64,000 bases of DNA from Bdellovibrionales bacterium (GCA_947380295.1 CANCQK010000002.1:136557-200556); one strand, 5' to 3'; shown: positions 25,421-35,079, counted from the stretch's first letter. Program-made: numbers and translations. The notes: generated by a model from the letters alone, not told the origin.

Positions 25421-27088
25421 CTAGGACCTTCGTCCAAAAAGCCAATCCAGAAATCCCCGCGGTTTGTGAGCCATGCTGGCTCTTACTTTGAGTACGGTAT
25501 CTTTGTTGTATTTTAGGAGCTCTCCGAGAGGGGTGAGTTTGCCTCCCCGTTTCAGATCGGTGTACTGGAGATTGAGGCGAAAAATTTCAACTGCGAGTTC
25601 CACTGGCTCGCTGATCCTCGTGTCTGAAGGGAGCAGACCAAAGTCGTCCCTGGTCATGAATAGCTCAGGCAGCAGGTCCATGAGTTCCTTGATGGCTCGA
25701 TAGTTACCGACTGCAGTAGCCCAGAAAGCTGAATTGCCGATGGTTTCGCCGTCTTGCTTAAGAATCTCTGGGTAATTTTGTGCGAGCCACCGAAGTACGA
25801 CTTGAGCGCGGTGTTCTACGGCGAAGTGCCCGAGTGTTTTACCATTTTTGCTGGCTTTGCGCACTTCGTCGTCTAGAGTTCCGAGTTCTTTTAGCTTTGA
25901 AGTGTATTTAATGAATAGAGTTTCGTCACCGGCTTGAATGGAATAGTGCAGAGGATGAGATGCGAAATGAGCGGACAGAAAAGGGGAGGACTGATGTGAG
26001 CTACTCTGATTTTGAGGACCGCCTCCCAATGAAAAACCTAAAATCTCATCTGTGCAGCCTTCATGTTCGGAGTCTGCATCAGCACGGCATGGGGCGCTGT
26101 AATAAAATTCAGATTTTGAAATGAGAGCCCGCCGGGCAACCTCTGTTGCATCAAACCATCCTTCTCCCTCTCCTCCCCAGGTGGTTCGAAGCCGCCAGGA
26201 GTGTGAGCATTCCGAATTGAGTGAGCATTCCTTCAAAACTCCAACTATGGAAAATGAGTGAACATTCTCGCAATAGTCATCAGTGATGCCCGCGCCTACA
26301 CACATACCTAAATTCATGGGAACAGCAGAGTTGCCTTGAGATTTGAACCAGAGTTCGACTGCTGAGATCAGAGTTTCCTCTTTCTTGGCGCCTTCCCTTC
26401 CTTCGGGCATTAGCTGACGAAGATCGGGAGAGTGGGGGTCAAATACATGTAGATTGAACGAGGGGAGTTTGATTTTTTTAGGCTGAAAGGCAGCTTCAAT
26501 AAAGCGATAAGGAAACTGGATTGGATTCACAGGTAAGTTTGCGGACTGTTTGAGAGATTGCCAATGAGGAATCTGGGACTTAAGGCTTTCTGGGAGTGCT
26601 TTTTTGAGTAAGAGATGCGAGGGGGTGTTCGGATGATCCGCCCAATTTTTTAACCAGGCTTTTTTGAAGTCCCATACGTGCTCTAGGTCGAGATCTGTCC
26701 TGGTCCAAACTTCTTGATTTTTTAAGCGGTGAAGAATTTTAAATCCGCTCCCGCCGTCTCTAAACTCGAGGTCATTTCCTCGCCCAAGTACATCAATCAC
26801 GGAAATCTCAGTTTGCGGACTTTCAGTTGAATGAGACTCAGAATTCAGCAAGTACTGAAGTGCAAATGTAGCTGTGTGACCATAGCAAGTAGGTGTGTTT
26901 TTTTGATTCAAGGGAGTCGAGGGTTCAAAGCGCGGGTCAACCTGGTAAAATTCAACTGATGGGGCAGGACTCGCTTCATGGGTTGGGGTGGCTTCGGATC
27001 GGACTGGAAGCGCAAAAATAAAGCAAAACATGAGAAGGAGAGTCTTAGTTTTGAAGAACTCGAGTATCCTCTTTTGATTGGGGATCAT
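25421..27088 (-). CDS. Secreted papain-like cysteine peptidase with ankyrin repeats
   Basis: The ATG at 27088 follows an AAAGG site and starts a signal peptide (KTKTLLLMFCFIFALP, cleavage near SEAT). An upstream in-frame start at 27118 would add ten residues; numbering below is from that earlier start. The next ~320 residues have a C1A layout: Gln72 and Cys78 exactly as in papain's Gln-x5-Cys (NQKNTPTCYGHTATFALQ), His286 in NVHSFSIVGV, and WRLRTTWGGEGEGWF for papain's NSWG segment (Asn replaced by Thr311). After ~375 come about three ankyrin-like repeats (PLHYSIQAGDETL, GKTLGHFAVEHRAQVVLRW, GNSAFWATAVGNYRAIKEL). Cys and His argue for a peptidase, with the Asn change unexplained. Substrate unknown; probably acts outside the cell or on prey or host protein. 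Confidence 0.65.
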   Translation of the reverse strand: MIPNQKRILEFFKTKTLLLMFCFIFALPVRSEATPTHEASPAPSVEFYQVDPRFEPSTPLNQKNTPTCYGHTATFALQYLLNSESHSTESPQTEISVIDVLGRGNDLEFRDGGSGFKILHRLKNQEVWTRTDLDLEHVWDFKKAWLKNWADHPNTPSHLLLKKALPESLKSQIPHWQSLKQSANLPVNPIQFPYRFIEAAFQPKKIKLPSFNLHVFDPHSPDLRQLMPEGREGAKKEETLISAVELWFKSQGNSAVPMNLGMCVGAGITDDYCENVHSFSIVGVLKECSLNSECSHSWRLRTTWGGEGEGWFDATEVARRALISKSEFYYSAPCRADADSEHEGCTDEILGFSLGGGPQNQSSSHQSSPFLSAHFASHPLHYSIQAGDETLFIKYTSKLKELGTLDDEVRKASKNGKTLGHFAVEHRAQVVLRWLAQNYPEILKQDGETIGNSAFWATAVGNYRAIKELMDLLPELFMTRDDFGLLPSDTRISEPVELAVEIFRLNLQYTDLKRGGKLTPLGELLKYNKDTVLKVRASMAHKPRGFLDWLFGRRS

Positions 27089-27286
27089 GCTTAAAACCTT
27101 TCTGGAGCGCCGGCCCACGATAGCTTAGTTGTTTTTTTTAGTCAAGTAATAAGTCCTTAAACTTCTTTGTCGCTATTTGAGTCTAACAGGCTGAAATCAT
27201 GAGATAAATTAGTTAATTAAAAAGGTATGGTATTGTCTTGCCGCAGGGTACAAAACCGATATAATAAAAAAATGAGGGCTTTGCTA

Positions 27287-27865
27287 ATGATGTCCGTAAA
27301 AAATTTGGCGACTGTTTTATTTGTCTTAAGCGGGCTGTTGAGCTTGAGCTCAACTCCCGTTCAGGCCGGGATCAGAGAACGCCTCGGTTTCAAAAAAAAT
27401 CAAACCCAAGTCCAAAAAGCTCAAGAACAATTCAGGAATGCAGCTCAGTCTGGTAGTCATACTCCTGCTGAAATTCAAGCTGCCGCGGCTAAAGTCCACA
27501 ATCGGATCCAAAGGAAAGATCAGTCCGTGGATATGAATTTTGTGATGGGCGAACATGCGAGGGGGATCTTAGCCGTTAAAAAGGCAGGTCACTCGGATCT
27601 TGCCGCAAAGGAAGAGAAAAAGCTTGCCGACTATGAAAGGACATTTAATCCTGGAGTCCGGACTCAAAAAAAATACGTGGGAGACGCTGGAGTTGCACAT
27701 CATGAGTCGGCCTATGTACGAAAAATAAGTAATGATAGAATTCGTACCAAAGCAGAGGAACATGCTGTTGTACAGCATTTTACGGTGAATCCTCTGATGC
27801 GACAGTTCCCGAAAGTGCCCACTCATGATCCTAGGCTAGGTTCTGGATCGAAAGCTCACCGATAG
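27287..27865 (+). CDS. Secreted hypothetical protein
   Basis: A small protein of about 192 residues. I chose the ATG at 27287, preceded by GAGGG at suitable distance, which places a clean signal peptide first (KNLATVLFVLSGLLSLSS, cleavage after VQAG). The frame is open 20 codons further upstream. The mature part is basic and polar, rich in Lys, His and Gln, and likely helical, with no family seen. Its 3' end is 24 bases from the 3' end of the rlmM-like gene. Confidence 0.6.
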   Translation: MMSVKNLATVLFVLSGLLSLSSTPVQAGIRERLGFKKNQTQVQKAQEQFRNAAQSGSHTPAEIQAAAAKVHNRIQRKDQSVDMNFVMGEHARGILAVKKAGHSDLAAKEEKKLADYERTFNPGVRTQKKYVGDAGVAHHESAYVRKISNDRIRTKAEEHAVVQHFTVNPLMRQFPKVPTHDPRLGSGSKAHR

Positions 27866-27889
27866 ACCTTGGGCCTCTTGAGAGTACTT

Positions 27890-28960
27890 TCAGCGAGTCA
27901 TTCCTCTTCGGGTGAGGCCGTAAATCATGATCTCCTGACGATTGTACGCCAGTTGGGTGGCTTTGACCTTGGTCATTCCCATCGCTTTCACGTAACTCAT
28001 GAAATAAGGAATTTCGTCGGCGAATTTCCACTGGTTGAGCTTCACGGTGAGCAGGACGCCTAAGAGCGAATCTTTCATTCGCGATACCAGTCGATCTACA
28101 GCGTAAAGCGAGACGTTGGGTTCAACGTTCATATCGAGGATCAGCCATTGGATGGATTCGGGAAGATCTTCTCGTGGGGTGTGGGCAACTGACCTTTGAA
28201 TGTGTTTAAAATTAGGGTGTTTGAGGACGACTCGGTCCATGGCTCCCGGATCGATCCCAATGACGTTGAGTCCCCTTTGAAGCATTGCGTAACTTGCTCC
28301 ACCGGGCGAGCTCCCAATTTCAACGGCGAGGTCTCCTTGGCGGAGTGGAGCTCCAGACCAGAGGATGCTGTTTTCTAATTTCAGATAAGCGCGTGAAGGG
28401 GCTTCATTCGGCAGTTTGAGGGGGGGTCTTCCTCCAGGATAGGGCGAATGATTAGTCGAATAAGTGAAAAGGCCGTATCCGAACTTCCCTGGGTCAAGTG
28501 CAATCAGTTGAATGACTGCGTCTCCATCCTGTGGGTGCCCAGCGGGTTCGAAAAGTGCTTCGGATTTGGCCTGTTTTCGGAGTTGGGCCTCGACTGAGCC
28601 TAAGAGTGCTCCGGGTACGAACCCGAGGGGCTCTTCTCCGGGAATGTGAAGGTCCCTCTCCCAGGTTTGAAGGTGGATTTTACGGGTTGGGTCTTGGGCA
28701 CGCAGAGTTTTCGCCAAGTCTAAGATTCGCGGAAGTTCAGCCTCGGCGAGAGGGCCAAAGGAGACTCCATAGGCGCGCGCAAAAACTGAGTGCAGAATGA
28801 AGTCAAATGGGACAGGGCCGTCAACATTTTTGAAGGTGACGTAGCCCGGTCGTGAAAAAGCAAATCTCAGATGAGGGTAGCTTTTTGCAATTTCTTTTTT
28901 GAGAGCGGGCTCCGCTCCCGCCTGGCAAACAATAAAAATAAACTCGGATTTTAATTCCAT
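27890..28960 (-). CDS. rlmM: RlmM-like 23S rRNA ribose 2'-O-methyltransferase
   Basis: This protein has the RlmM/RrmJ-type 2'-O-methyltransferase K-D-K-E tetrad: the first Lys in LKLEN, Asp in LDMNVEP, Lys in LTVKLNQWK, Glu in NRQEIMIYGL. The SAM loop is AVEIGSSPGGASYAML near residue 213. The N-terminal ~170 residues are THUMP-like, as in RlmM. In E. coli RlmM methylates C2498 of 23S rRNA. The opening (FIVCQAGAEPALKKEI) is compatible with RlmM. The substrate is inferred. The gene lies 3 bases downstream of dbpA, so both 50S-acting genes share a transcript. Confidence 0.82.
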   Translation of the reverse strand: MELKSEFIFIVCQAGAEPALKKEIAKSYPHLRFAFSRPGYVTFKNVDGPVPFDFILHSVFARAYGVSFGPLAEAELPRILDLAKTLRAQDPTRKIHLQTWERDLHIPGEEPLGFVPGALLGSVEAQLRKQAKSEALFEPAGHPQDGDAVIQLIALDPGKFGYGLFTYSTNHSPYPGGRPPLKLPNEAPSRAYLKLENSILWSGAPLRQGDLAVEIGSSPGGASYAMLQRGLNVIGIDPGAMDRVVLKHPNFKHIQRSVAHTPREDLPESIQWLILDMNVEPNVSLYAVDRLVSRMKDSLLGVLLTVKLNQWKFADEIPYFMSYVKAMGMTKVKATQLAYNRQEIMIYGLTRRGMTR

Positions 28961-28963
28961 AAA

Positions 28964-30376
28964 TTAGCGAACCATCTCAACTCTAAATTTACGACCTTTA
29001 ATTCGGCCATCACGCAATCGTTGCATAGCTACTGCGGCAAGTGGCTTAGAAATTGCGACATAGGAAAATAGATCGTGAATTTCAATTTTTCCAATGTCAG
29101 TTCCGGCAAATCCTCCTGCTTCCCCAGTTAAAGCGCCGAGAAGGTCTCCAGGTCGGACTTTGTCTTTTCGTCCACCCGAGATGAACAGAGTCGCCATAGG
29201 AGCCTCTTGATGAAGTCGGGTTTTGAATTGATCTCGATCCATCTGAGCTAAAGGGGGCAGAGACTTTTCAGTAATCTGAATCTTAGTGTACTTTTCGATC
29301 TCAGTGATCTTGATCTTTTGGCGAGCGGTGGTGAGCGATACAGCAAGACCTTTGTTGCCAGCCCTTCCTGTTCTGCCAATTCGATGGACGTAGATCTCTG
29401 GTTGAAGAGGGATGTCATAGTTGAAAACAGCATCCAGGTTTTCGACATCAATACCGCGTGCTGCTACGTCTGTAGCAACGAGAACGCGAGTGCTTCGATT
29501 TCTAAATTTAGCCATCACGCGGTCGCGCTCTGGTTGCTCGAGGTCACCATGAAGACAGCCTGAGCTAATGTCCATTTGGGAGAGAGCTCGTCCAAGTTCG
29601 ATGACTGTCGCTTTGAGGTTACAAAAAACAATCGCGGACTCGGGTTGGGCCTGTTGAATCAACCAAAGAAGAGCATTTAGTTTTTCCTCAGGTTCCGCTT
29701 GATAATAGACTTGGCGGATGTGCAACGGTTGAGCTTCATCTTCCTTCATCGTGACTCGAACGGGATTTTTCTGATAAAGTCTGCTCATCTGGTCGATGGT
29801 GCTTGGGTAGGTTGCGGAGAAAAATACAGTTTGTCGAGATTTGGGTAAAGCCTCGAGAATTTGCTCCATATCTTCTTGGAAGCCCATTTCGAGCATCCGG
29901 TCTGCTTCGTCAAGAACGAGAGTTTGAACCTGTCCCAATTCAAGTGACTTGCGTCGCAAGTGGTCTAGAACTCGACCTGGAGTACCTACGACAATGTGGA
30001 CGCCTTTTTCTAGTGCAGTCAGTTGTGGGTAAATCGGCTGCCCGCCAGAGATGATCAGGACTTGGAGTCCAATCTGTTTGCGGCCCAGTCTTCGAATTTC
30101 CCTGGCAACTTGTGTGCAAAGTTCGCGAGTGGGGCAAAGGACTAATGCCTGAATTTGGCGTTGACCTACTTTAAGTCGGTTAAGAATAGGGATGGTAAAT
30201 GCTGCTGTCTTTCCACTTCCTGTTTTGGATTGACCGATCAGGTCTTTTCCTTCGAGTAATACAGGAATGCTTTGAGCTTGAATCGGGGTCATCTGGCTAT
30301 AGCCAAGCTCTTGGATGACATCGAGCAGTTCTTTCGAAAGGGGTAACGTTTTAAAATTTAATTCTGAGGTTTTCAA
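28964..30376 (-). CDS. dbpA: ATP-dependent RNA helicase DbpA
   Basis: A DEAD-box helicase with a C-terminal DbpA RNA-binding domain. The Q motif (QMTPIQAQSIP), Walker A SKTGSGKTA, motif II LDEADRML, motif III SAT and motif VI HRIGRTGRAG are in order. The last ~75 residues (VRPGDLLGALTGEAGG, then IGKIEIHDLFSYVAI) are the DbpA domain that binds hairpin 92 of 23S rRNA. It promotes late 50S assembly. Co-transcription with the rlmM-like gene 3 bases downstream fits this role. Length 470 is normal. Confidence 0.93.
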   Translation of the reverse strand: MKTSELNFKTLPLSKELLDVIQELGYSQMTPIQAQSIPVLLEGKDLIGQSKTGSGKTAAFTIPILNRLKVGQRQIQALVLCPTRELCTQVAREIRRLGRKQIGLQVLIISGGQPIYPQLTALEKGVHIVVGTPGRVLDHLRRKSLELGQVQTLVLDEADRMLEMGFQEDMEQILEALPKSRQTVFFSATYPSTIDQMSRLYQKNPVRVTMKEDEAQPLHIRQVYYQAEPEEKLNALLWLIQQAQPESAIVFCNLKATVIELGRALSQMDISSGCLHGDLEQPERDRVMAKFRNRSTRVLVATDVAARGIDVENLDAVFNYDIPLQPEIYVHRIGRTGRAGNKGLAVSLTTARQKIKITEIEKYTKIQITEKSLPPLAQMDRDQFKTRLHQEAPMATLFISGGRKDKVRPGDLLGALTGEAGGFAGTDIGKIEIHDLFSYVAISKPLAAVAMQRLRDGRIKGRKFRVEMVR

Positions 30377-30408
30377 GCAAATCTCCGGATCGGCACATTA
30401 TCATAACT

Positions 30409-31575
30409 TTAGGTAATCGGTGAGGAGGATTTTCTGCCGACGAAAATATGGACTGAATAAAGTTCGATTTGCCGAAAGTGCTTAAAAAATAGCCAGGGAA
30501 CGTGTTCTTGGTTCATCTCAATTTTAAAGCCGCTTTGTTCATAAAGCCAGCTGACGGCACGTGCTGAGTCGTTGATTTCCTTGGGTAAAAGCTTTCTGAG
30601 GCGTTTGGCGACCTTTTCGTGCCAAATGTAAGGACAGCTCTGAATTGCTATTCCGCCCGGTTTCAAGAGGGATGCTTGAGTTTTTGGGAGATCCTCAGGG
30701 GCGTCAAGCATATCAATTGCGTTCAAAGTAATGCAGAGGTCGGAACTCTCGGAGCGTAAAGGCAAGGATTCTAGGTCGCCGACAATAAAGTCCACATGGC
30801 CACTCGTGTCCAATTCGACAGGAATTGCAGTCTCTCGAGAGACGGAGCCTTGAAGTAAGTCTCCTGGAACTCGAAGCGATGAGCGATCAGGAGTTCCTAA
30901 TGCAAGGTGACGTGCCAGGGAGATGCTCGCAAAAGATCCATCGACTCCGAGGTAAGATTTTAAATGAGGCTTCAGAGCACGGTAGAGACCGCCCACACCA
31001 CATCCGAGTTCAATCGTATGCAGGGGAGAACGATTTTCAGTTCTTTGAGCGAGCCATGTTTGGATTTGGGCAAAGGGGCCACGATCCCAATAGTTTTGAA
31101 TGAGTTCGTCAACAAATGGACTTGCTGGGCTTTGTGCGGGTTTCCACCAAGGCAAGGATGAGTTCTTTAAGTGAGAGCCTGTGCTTAAATAGTGATTCAT
31201 TAAATAAAGAGCATTCACTCGCTCGGCTTCCAGGTCTTCTTCGATGTGCTCTTGTTTAATTTCCTCATAGGCTTCAAGGAATTCAGATCGGTATTCTTTG
31301 GGGATGTCCTCAATTTTAACTCTCTGGGCAATCCCTTTCACGTGGGAAAAAAGATAGGTTCTCACGTCGTCCACTAGGATAGCCACTCCTTCTAAAATGG
31401 GAAAGCGGGTGTGGCACTGTGTGCACTCTAAAGAACCGGAACGGATCTCAAAAATCTCAGTGGCTGCTGTAACTCGGGTTTGCGCTTTGGGGTGGAGCTT
31501 GAGCGGACTCAAGCAGCGGTGATTTCCCTTTTTTCTTTTAGGACAGCGGAGTTCCGTCAGGGTTGTATTTAGCAT
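30409..31575 (-). CDS. SAM methyltransferase with zinc ribbon
   Basis: The first ~75 residues hold a zinc-ribbon-like segment (CPKRKKGNHRC, then LECTQCHTRFPILEGVAI), like Trm112/methyltransferase zinc ribbons. A helical linker follows. The class I methyltransferase domain has motif I HTIELGCGVGGLYRAL near residue 190 and DFIVGDLESLPLRSESSDLCITLNAIDML. Similar fused proteins often modify proteins, lipids or small molecules, and the substrate cannot be read from sequence. It lies 32 bases upstream of dbpA on the same strand and may be co-transcribed. Confidence 0.8.
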   Translation of the reverse strand: MLNTTLTELRCPKRKKGNHRCLSPLKLHPKAQTRVTAATEIFEIRSGSLECTQCHTRFPILEGVAILVDDVRTYLFSHVKGIAQRVKIEDIPKEYRSEFLEAYEEIKQEHIEEDLEAERVNALYLMNHYLSTGSHLKNSSLPWWKPAQSPASPFVDELIQNYWDRGPFAQIQTWLAQRTENRSPLHTIELGCGVGGLYRALKPHLKSYLGVDGSFASISLARHLALGTPDRSSLRVPGDLLQGSVSRETAIPVELDTSGHVDFIVGDLESLPLRSESSDLCITLNAIDMLDAPEDLPKTQASLLKPGGIAIQSCPYIWHEKVAKRLRKLLPKEINDSARAVSWLYEQSGFKIEMNQEHVPWLFFKHFRQIELYSVHIFVGRKSSSPIT

Positions 31576-31660
31576 CGGGACACTCTATCTCACTTTCACT
31601 TAAACTCTCTATTGAAAAAATGGGTTAATTCGTGCGAATATCCGAGTTTTTCGGGTGATC

Positions 31661-34081
31661 ATGCAAACCATCAGTCAATTCAAAAGATTTATCTTGTGCG
31701 GCCTTCTTTGGGTCGGCCTTTTTCTAGCGGGGCCTCAATCGGCTTGGGCTGTCAAGTGGGGATGGCAGCCGTCGATTGAAACCAGGGATCAGCAGCTTTC
31801 TTTTCTCTTGGAATTAAGGGAAAGACTGCCGCAGTTATTTCTTCAGGGTTTTCAGAAGCACGTCGATTTTTTCAGGCTGATTGACCGTCAGAGTCAAGTC
31901 GTAAGTCTACTTAAAAAAGAGCCAGTTTACGTGAGCGCGCTTGACGGCCAGGAAATGCTTCAACTGGTTATAACCCCTCCCATCGGGGGAATTCCTGTTG
32001 GGCAAGTAGTGATTAGGCCTGAGGCCATCGCAGAATGGAAACAAGAGCTGCTGAGTAATCTTGAAGCGGTTCGGCAAGGTGCTGCAGGTTTTGAAGGTCT
32101 TGAGTCATTATTTGATCAAATCAGGGAGCAATCGGAATATCTGAATGATGATCGAATTGAGTTTTCTGAGAAATTACTTGGGCGTGTGAAGCGAGCGGGG
32201 GTAATCGCTAAAGACTTGCAAAGGCAAATTCGAGAGGGTTTTCGGATTCAGCAGTCAGTTTTGAACACTCTCCTGCGTCGTTACCATGCTCGAGGAATCG
32301 GTGATTCCCTAGTTCTCGTTGAGGGAATGATCGAGCAATGGGGGCAGCTCAGCCAACTTGTGATGAGTAACGGAATTAATCTGGCCGATCTGCTAAGTGC
32401 TAAAAAGATTTTAGAGTCCGAGGCTGCACTAGTCAGATCGATGAGTCTCCTTGTTTTTTTTAAGGTTGGATCGAAGGTAGATGATTCAACGACCTGGGAC
32501 GACTTAAAATTGAATTTTGAATCCATTGATGAGTCAGATTTGATCGATCTTCATGACCCAACCGTAGCATTTGGTTCCAGGGTTTGGCATGGGCTGCAAA
32601 CCTCGAAGGTGCGAACGGTGGAGCCTTCGAGTCTTTTGGTTAAAATCATCACAGATACGCTTTCCAAACGATTTCACTTCTTTGCAACTCAAACTCAGGA
32701 GATTGCTGACCGTGCGATTCATGGCTTGCGATTGATTCAAGTTCCCCCAGTTTTTGCAATTTTTCGAGGTTTCGTAGGTTCTGACTGCTCCACAAGACTG
32801 TCGTTTCCCTACCCAAATGATCCTAATGAGCTTGTATTTTTTGTTACCCGATCTGAAACTGATCGGTTTTTGAAGGGGTACGTGAGTGCAAGCCGGGTAA
32901 AAGTGGATGGAGATGTTGCCCTTTATTTGCATACCATCAGTGGGAGTCACTTGACGGCAGGGGATGTTGAATTGATCATGAGGGGTTTGGATCAATCGAA
33001 AGAGATCTTTGGAGCAAATAAATTTTTGCTCCCAACAGAGTCTAATGTTCAAAAATTGATGAATTTTCCTCCGATTCGGGAGGTCTTTATGTCTCACCTG
33101 AAAGCAAAGCCGTTAGTTCATGTGGAGTATTCCGCTCCCACTATTCGTGGTCTTTTAGAGGATTTTGACCTTTGGGGAGATTCATATAATTCGGGCACTT
33201 ATGATCATATCAGTCAGCATGCTCAAGCAAAGTGGGTAGATTGGAAAGATCAGTATAATGGGGTTTTAGTGGACACTATTCCGGTTGCAAGGGAATGGTT
33301 TTCGAAACTCCTTGATCGACATTCTCAAAAAGAGTTTTTGTTAGAAATGCTGATTGATTTTAATTTAAAAGGAATGTTTGACGCTGAAAAGCAGATTTTT
33401 AAAATTGATCTAGCTCGAGACTTAATCCCTCGAGAGCAATTTCACGAATGGTTGAAGATTTATCGCCAAGGTCCCGATCAAGAAGCGGGTGAATGCATAA
33501 GTAAGTTTGTAGATAGAATGGATCAAGAGCTTTTGAAGTATTTTGGGATCTCAGGACACTTTTTTAAGTTGAGGCTGCACCTCCTCTATCCACAAGTTGT
33601 ATATTGTAGCGACGCCTTCTCCGATGGCGAGATTGAAAAAATCGCAAAATTGGCCACAGATGATTTTAAGTGGTCTGTGGGCAATGCAGAGCATACCCCT
33701 TGGGTAAAGATTCATGAAAGCCTAAAAAATGGTTCTTTGGGTAAGACTCGAGCTTTTCAGCGATTATTCCATCGCTTAACGGATCTTCTTCATTATGATT
33801 CTACACGCGAGCTGATGCGCGTTGTCGGTTTTATTAGGCAACTCCGCTTTGTGAGCGATGAGGTTCAGCTAAGTTTGTTGACCGCTCTCACAAGGGCTGA
33901 TTTCAGTCCGGTCGATGCCAATGAAATTAAGACGACCCTTTTAGAAGCGATCAAAGATATTAGTCTAAATCATCCAGCACTTGATCAGACCTTGAAACAC
34001 GCGCTTGCACAGGAGCGAAATGTGGTTTTAAAGCGCAGGTTCGAAACCCTTTTGTTGCAAGTCAGGGGTCGTGCTTCTTAG
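31661..34081 (+). CDS. Large secreted hypothetical protein
   Basis: About 806 residues, with an ATG at 31661 (a GTG six bases earlier is possible) and a signal peptide (FILCGLLWVGLFLAGPQSAWA). The N-terminal half is mostly helical. Residues ~370-475 hold an alpha/beta segment (SDCSTRLSFPYPNDPNELVFF, then a GYVSASRVKVDGD strand and LYLHTISGSHL), which has a faint GNAT-like rhythm but no clear acetyl-CoA loop. The rest is again helical. I do not recognise a family. The gene's stop overlaps that of the convergent pfkA by four bases. It is a candidate exported effector because of its size and signal peptide, but this is an inference. Confidence 0.7.
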   Translation: MQTISQFKRFILCGLLWVGLFLAGPQSAWAVKWGWQPSIETRDQQLSFLLELRERLPQLFLQGFQKHVDFFRLIDRQSQVVSLLKKEPVYVSALDGQEMLQLVITPPIGGIPVGQVVIRPEAIAEWKQELLSNLEAVRQGAAGFEGLESLFDQIREQSEYLNDDRIEFSEKLLGRVKRAGVIAKDLQRQIREGFRIQQSVLNTLLRRYHARGIGDSLVLVEGMIEQWGQLSQLVMSNGINLADLLSAKKILESEAALVRSMSLLVFFKVGSKVDDSTTWDDLKLNFESIDESDLIDLHDPTVAFGSRVWHGLQTSKVRTVEPSSLLVKIITDTLSKRFHFFATQTQEIADRAIHGLRLIQVPPVFAIFRGFVGSDCSTRLSFPYPNDPNELVFFVTRSETDRFLKGYVSASRVKVDGDVALYLHTISGSHLTAGDVELIMRGLDQSKEIFGANKFLLPTESNVQKLMNFPPIREVFMSHLKAKPLVHVEYSAPTIRGLLEDFDLWGDSYNSGTYDHISQHAQAKWVDWKDQYNGVLVDTIPVAREWFSKLLDRHSQKEFLLEMLIDFNLKGMFDAEKQIFKIDLARDLIPREQFHEWLKIYRQGPDQEAGECISKFVDRMDQELLKYFGISGHFFKLRLHLLYPQVVYCSDAFSDGEIEKIAKLATDDFKWSVGNAEHTPWVKIHESLKNGSLGKTRAFQRLFHRLTDLLHYDSTRELMRVVGFIRQLRFVSDEVQLSLLTALTRADFSPVDANEIKTTLLEAIKDISLNHPALDQTLKHALAQERNVVLKRRFETLLLQVRGRAS

Positions 34082-35079
34082 GATGCGAGTTCGTGCGAGA
34101 GTTGCAAAAGTTCCGATGAAACCTGCTTTTTGAACCCAATCACATCTTTGAATGGAACGAGGGCAACGTGACTGTCTTGTACCCCGACCATTGCACTCGA
34201 CTTTCCAGCCAAGAGGTAAGCAACCGCAGACGCTCCAAGGACCGACGCAAGAACTCGATCATGAGCAGTGGGCGTACCTCCCCGCTGTGTGTGCCCTAGG
34301 ATACAAACTTTAGATGCGTGTCCTTTTTTAGCGAGATCCTTGGCAAGACGCGATGAGAGCCCGGGCTCTTGCCCTTCTGCTACGACGATGATGCTGCTAG
34401 TTTTGCCTCGGCGAATGCCGCGATCGATTGTTTCGCAGATCTGTTGAATGGATTGTTTTCGTTCCGGGATGATAACCGTCTCTGCCCCTCCACCCATTCC
34501 AACTTGGAGGGCGATGTGGCCTGAGCTTCTTCCCATCACTTCAACGAGGAAGGTTCGGTCATGAGAACTTGCTGTGTCGCGAATTCGGTCAATGGCCTCG
34601 ATAGCTGTACTTACAGCTGTGTCAAATCCGATGGTGTCGTCGGTCTTGGCAATGTCGTTATCGATCGTTCCGGGCACGCCAATTACGGGAAACTTGTTTT
34701 CGGATTCAAGGTGATAAGCACCGGTGAATGAACCGTCGCCACCGATGACCACTAGGCCCTCGATTCCGCGGCGTCGAAGGATATCTGCTGCCTTTTTGCG
34801 AGTTGCTTTTTTGTAAAAGGCTTCACATCGATCAGTCTTGAGGATCGTCCCGCCGCGTTGAATGATGTTAGCCACTGAAGAAGCTTCCAGGGGGATGAAT
34901 TGTTCGTCCAGAAGTCCGCTATACCCACGCAAAATGCCGTGAACTTCGCAGCCTTGAACAATGGCGTATCTCACCACCGAGCGAATGGCTGCATTCATTC
35001 CGGGGGCATCTCCGCCGCTCGTCATAACGGCAATGGAGGAATATTTCTTTTTTGAAGTGAAAGTAGGAACTTTTAACAT
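34078..35079 (-). CDS. pfkA: ATP-dependent 6-phosphofructokinase
   Basis: The glycolytic enzyme that phosphorylates fructose 6-phosphate at C1. It has SGGDAPGMNAAIRSVV near the N-terminus, GGDGSFTGA (the Gly after GGD marks ATP, not pyrophosphate, use), the substrate loop TIDNDIAKTDDTIGF, and MGRSSGHIA. I chose the ATG at 35079, which overlaps the gpmI stop by seven bases, giving translational coupling; an earlier in-frame start at 35148 would sit inside gpmI. The 333-residue length is normal. Confidence 0.93.
   Translation of the reverse strand: MLKVPTFTSKKKYSSIAVMTSGGDAPGMNAAIRSVVRYAIVQGCEVHGILRGYSGLLDEQFIPLEASSVANIIQRGGTILKTDRCEAFYKKATRKKAADILRRRGIEGLVVIGGDGSFTGAYHLESENKFPVIGVPGTIDNDIAKTDDTIGFDTAVSTAIEAIDRIRDTASSHDRTFLVEVMGRSSGHIALQVGMGGGAETVIIPERKQSIQQICETIDRGIRRGKTSSIIVVAEGQEPGLSSRLAKDLAKKGHASKVCILGHTQRGGTPTAHDRVLASVLGASAVAYLLAGKSSAMVGVQDSHVALVPFKDVIGFKKQVSSELLQLSHELAS

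Noticed and set aside
32534-33097. A 187-codon open frame antisense to the 808-residue secreted gene
   Set aside because: The sense gene has a signal peptide and long continuous frame; the antisense frame has no recognisable feature.
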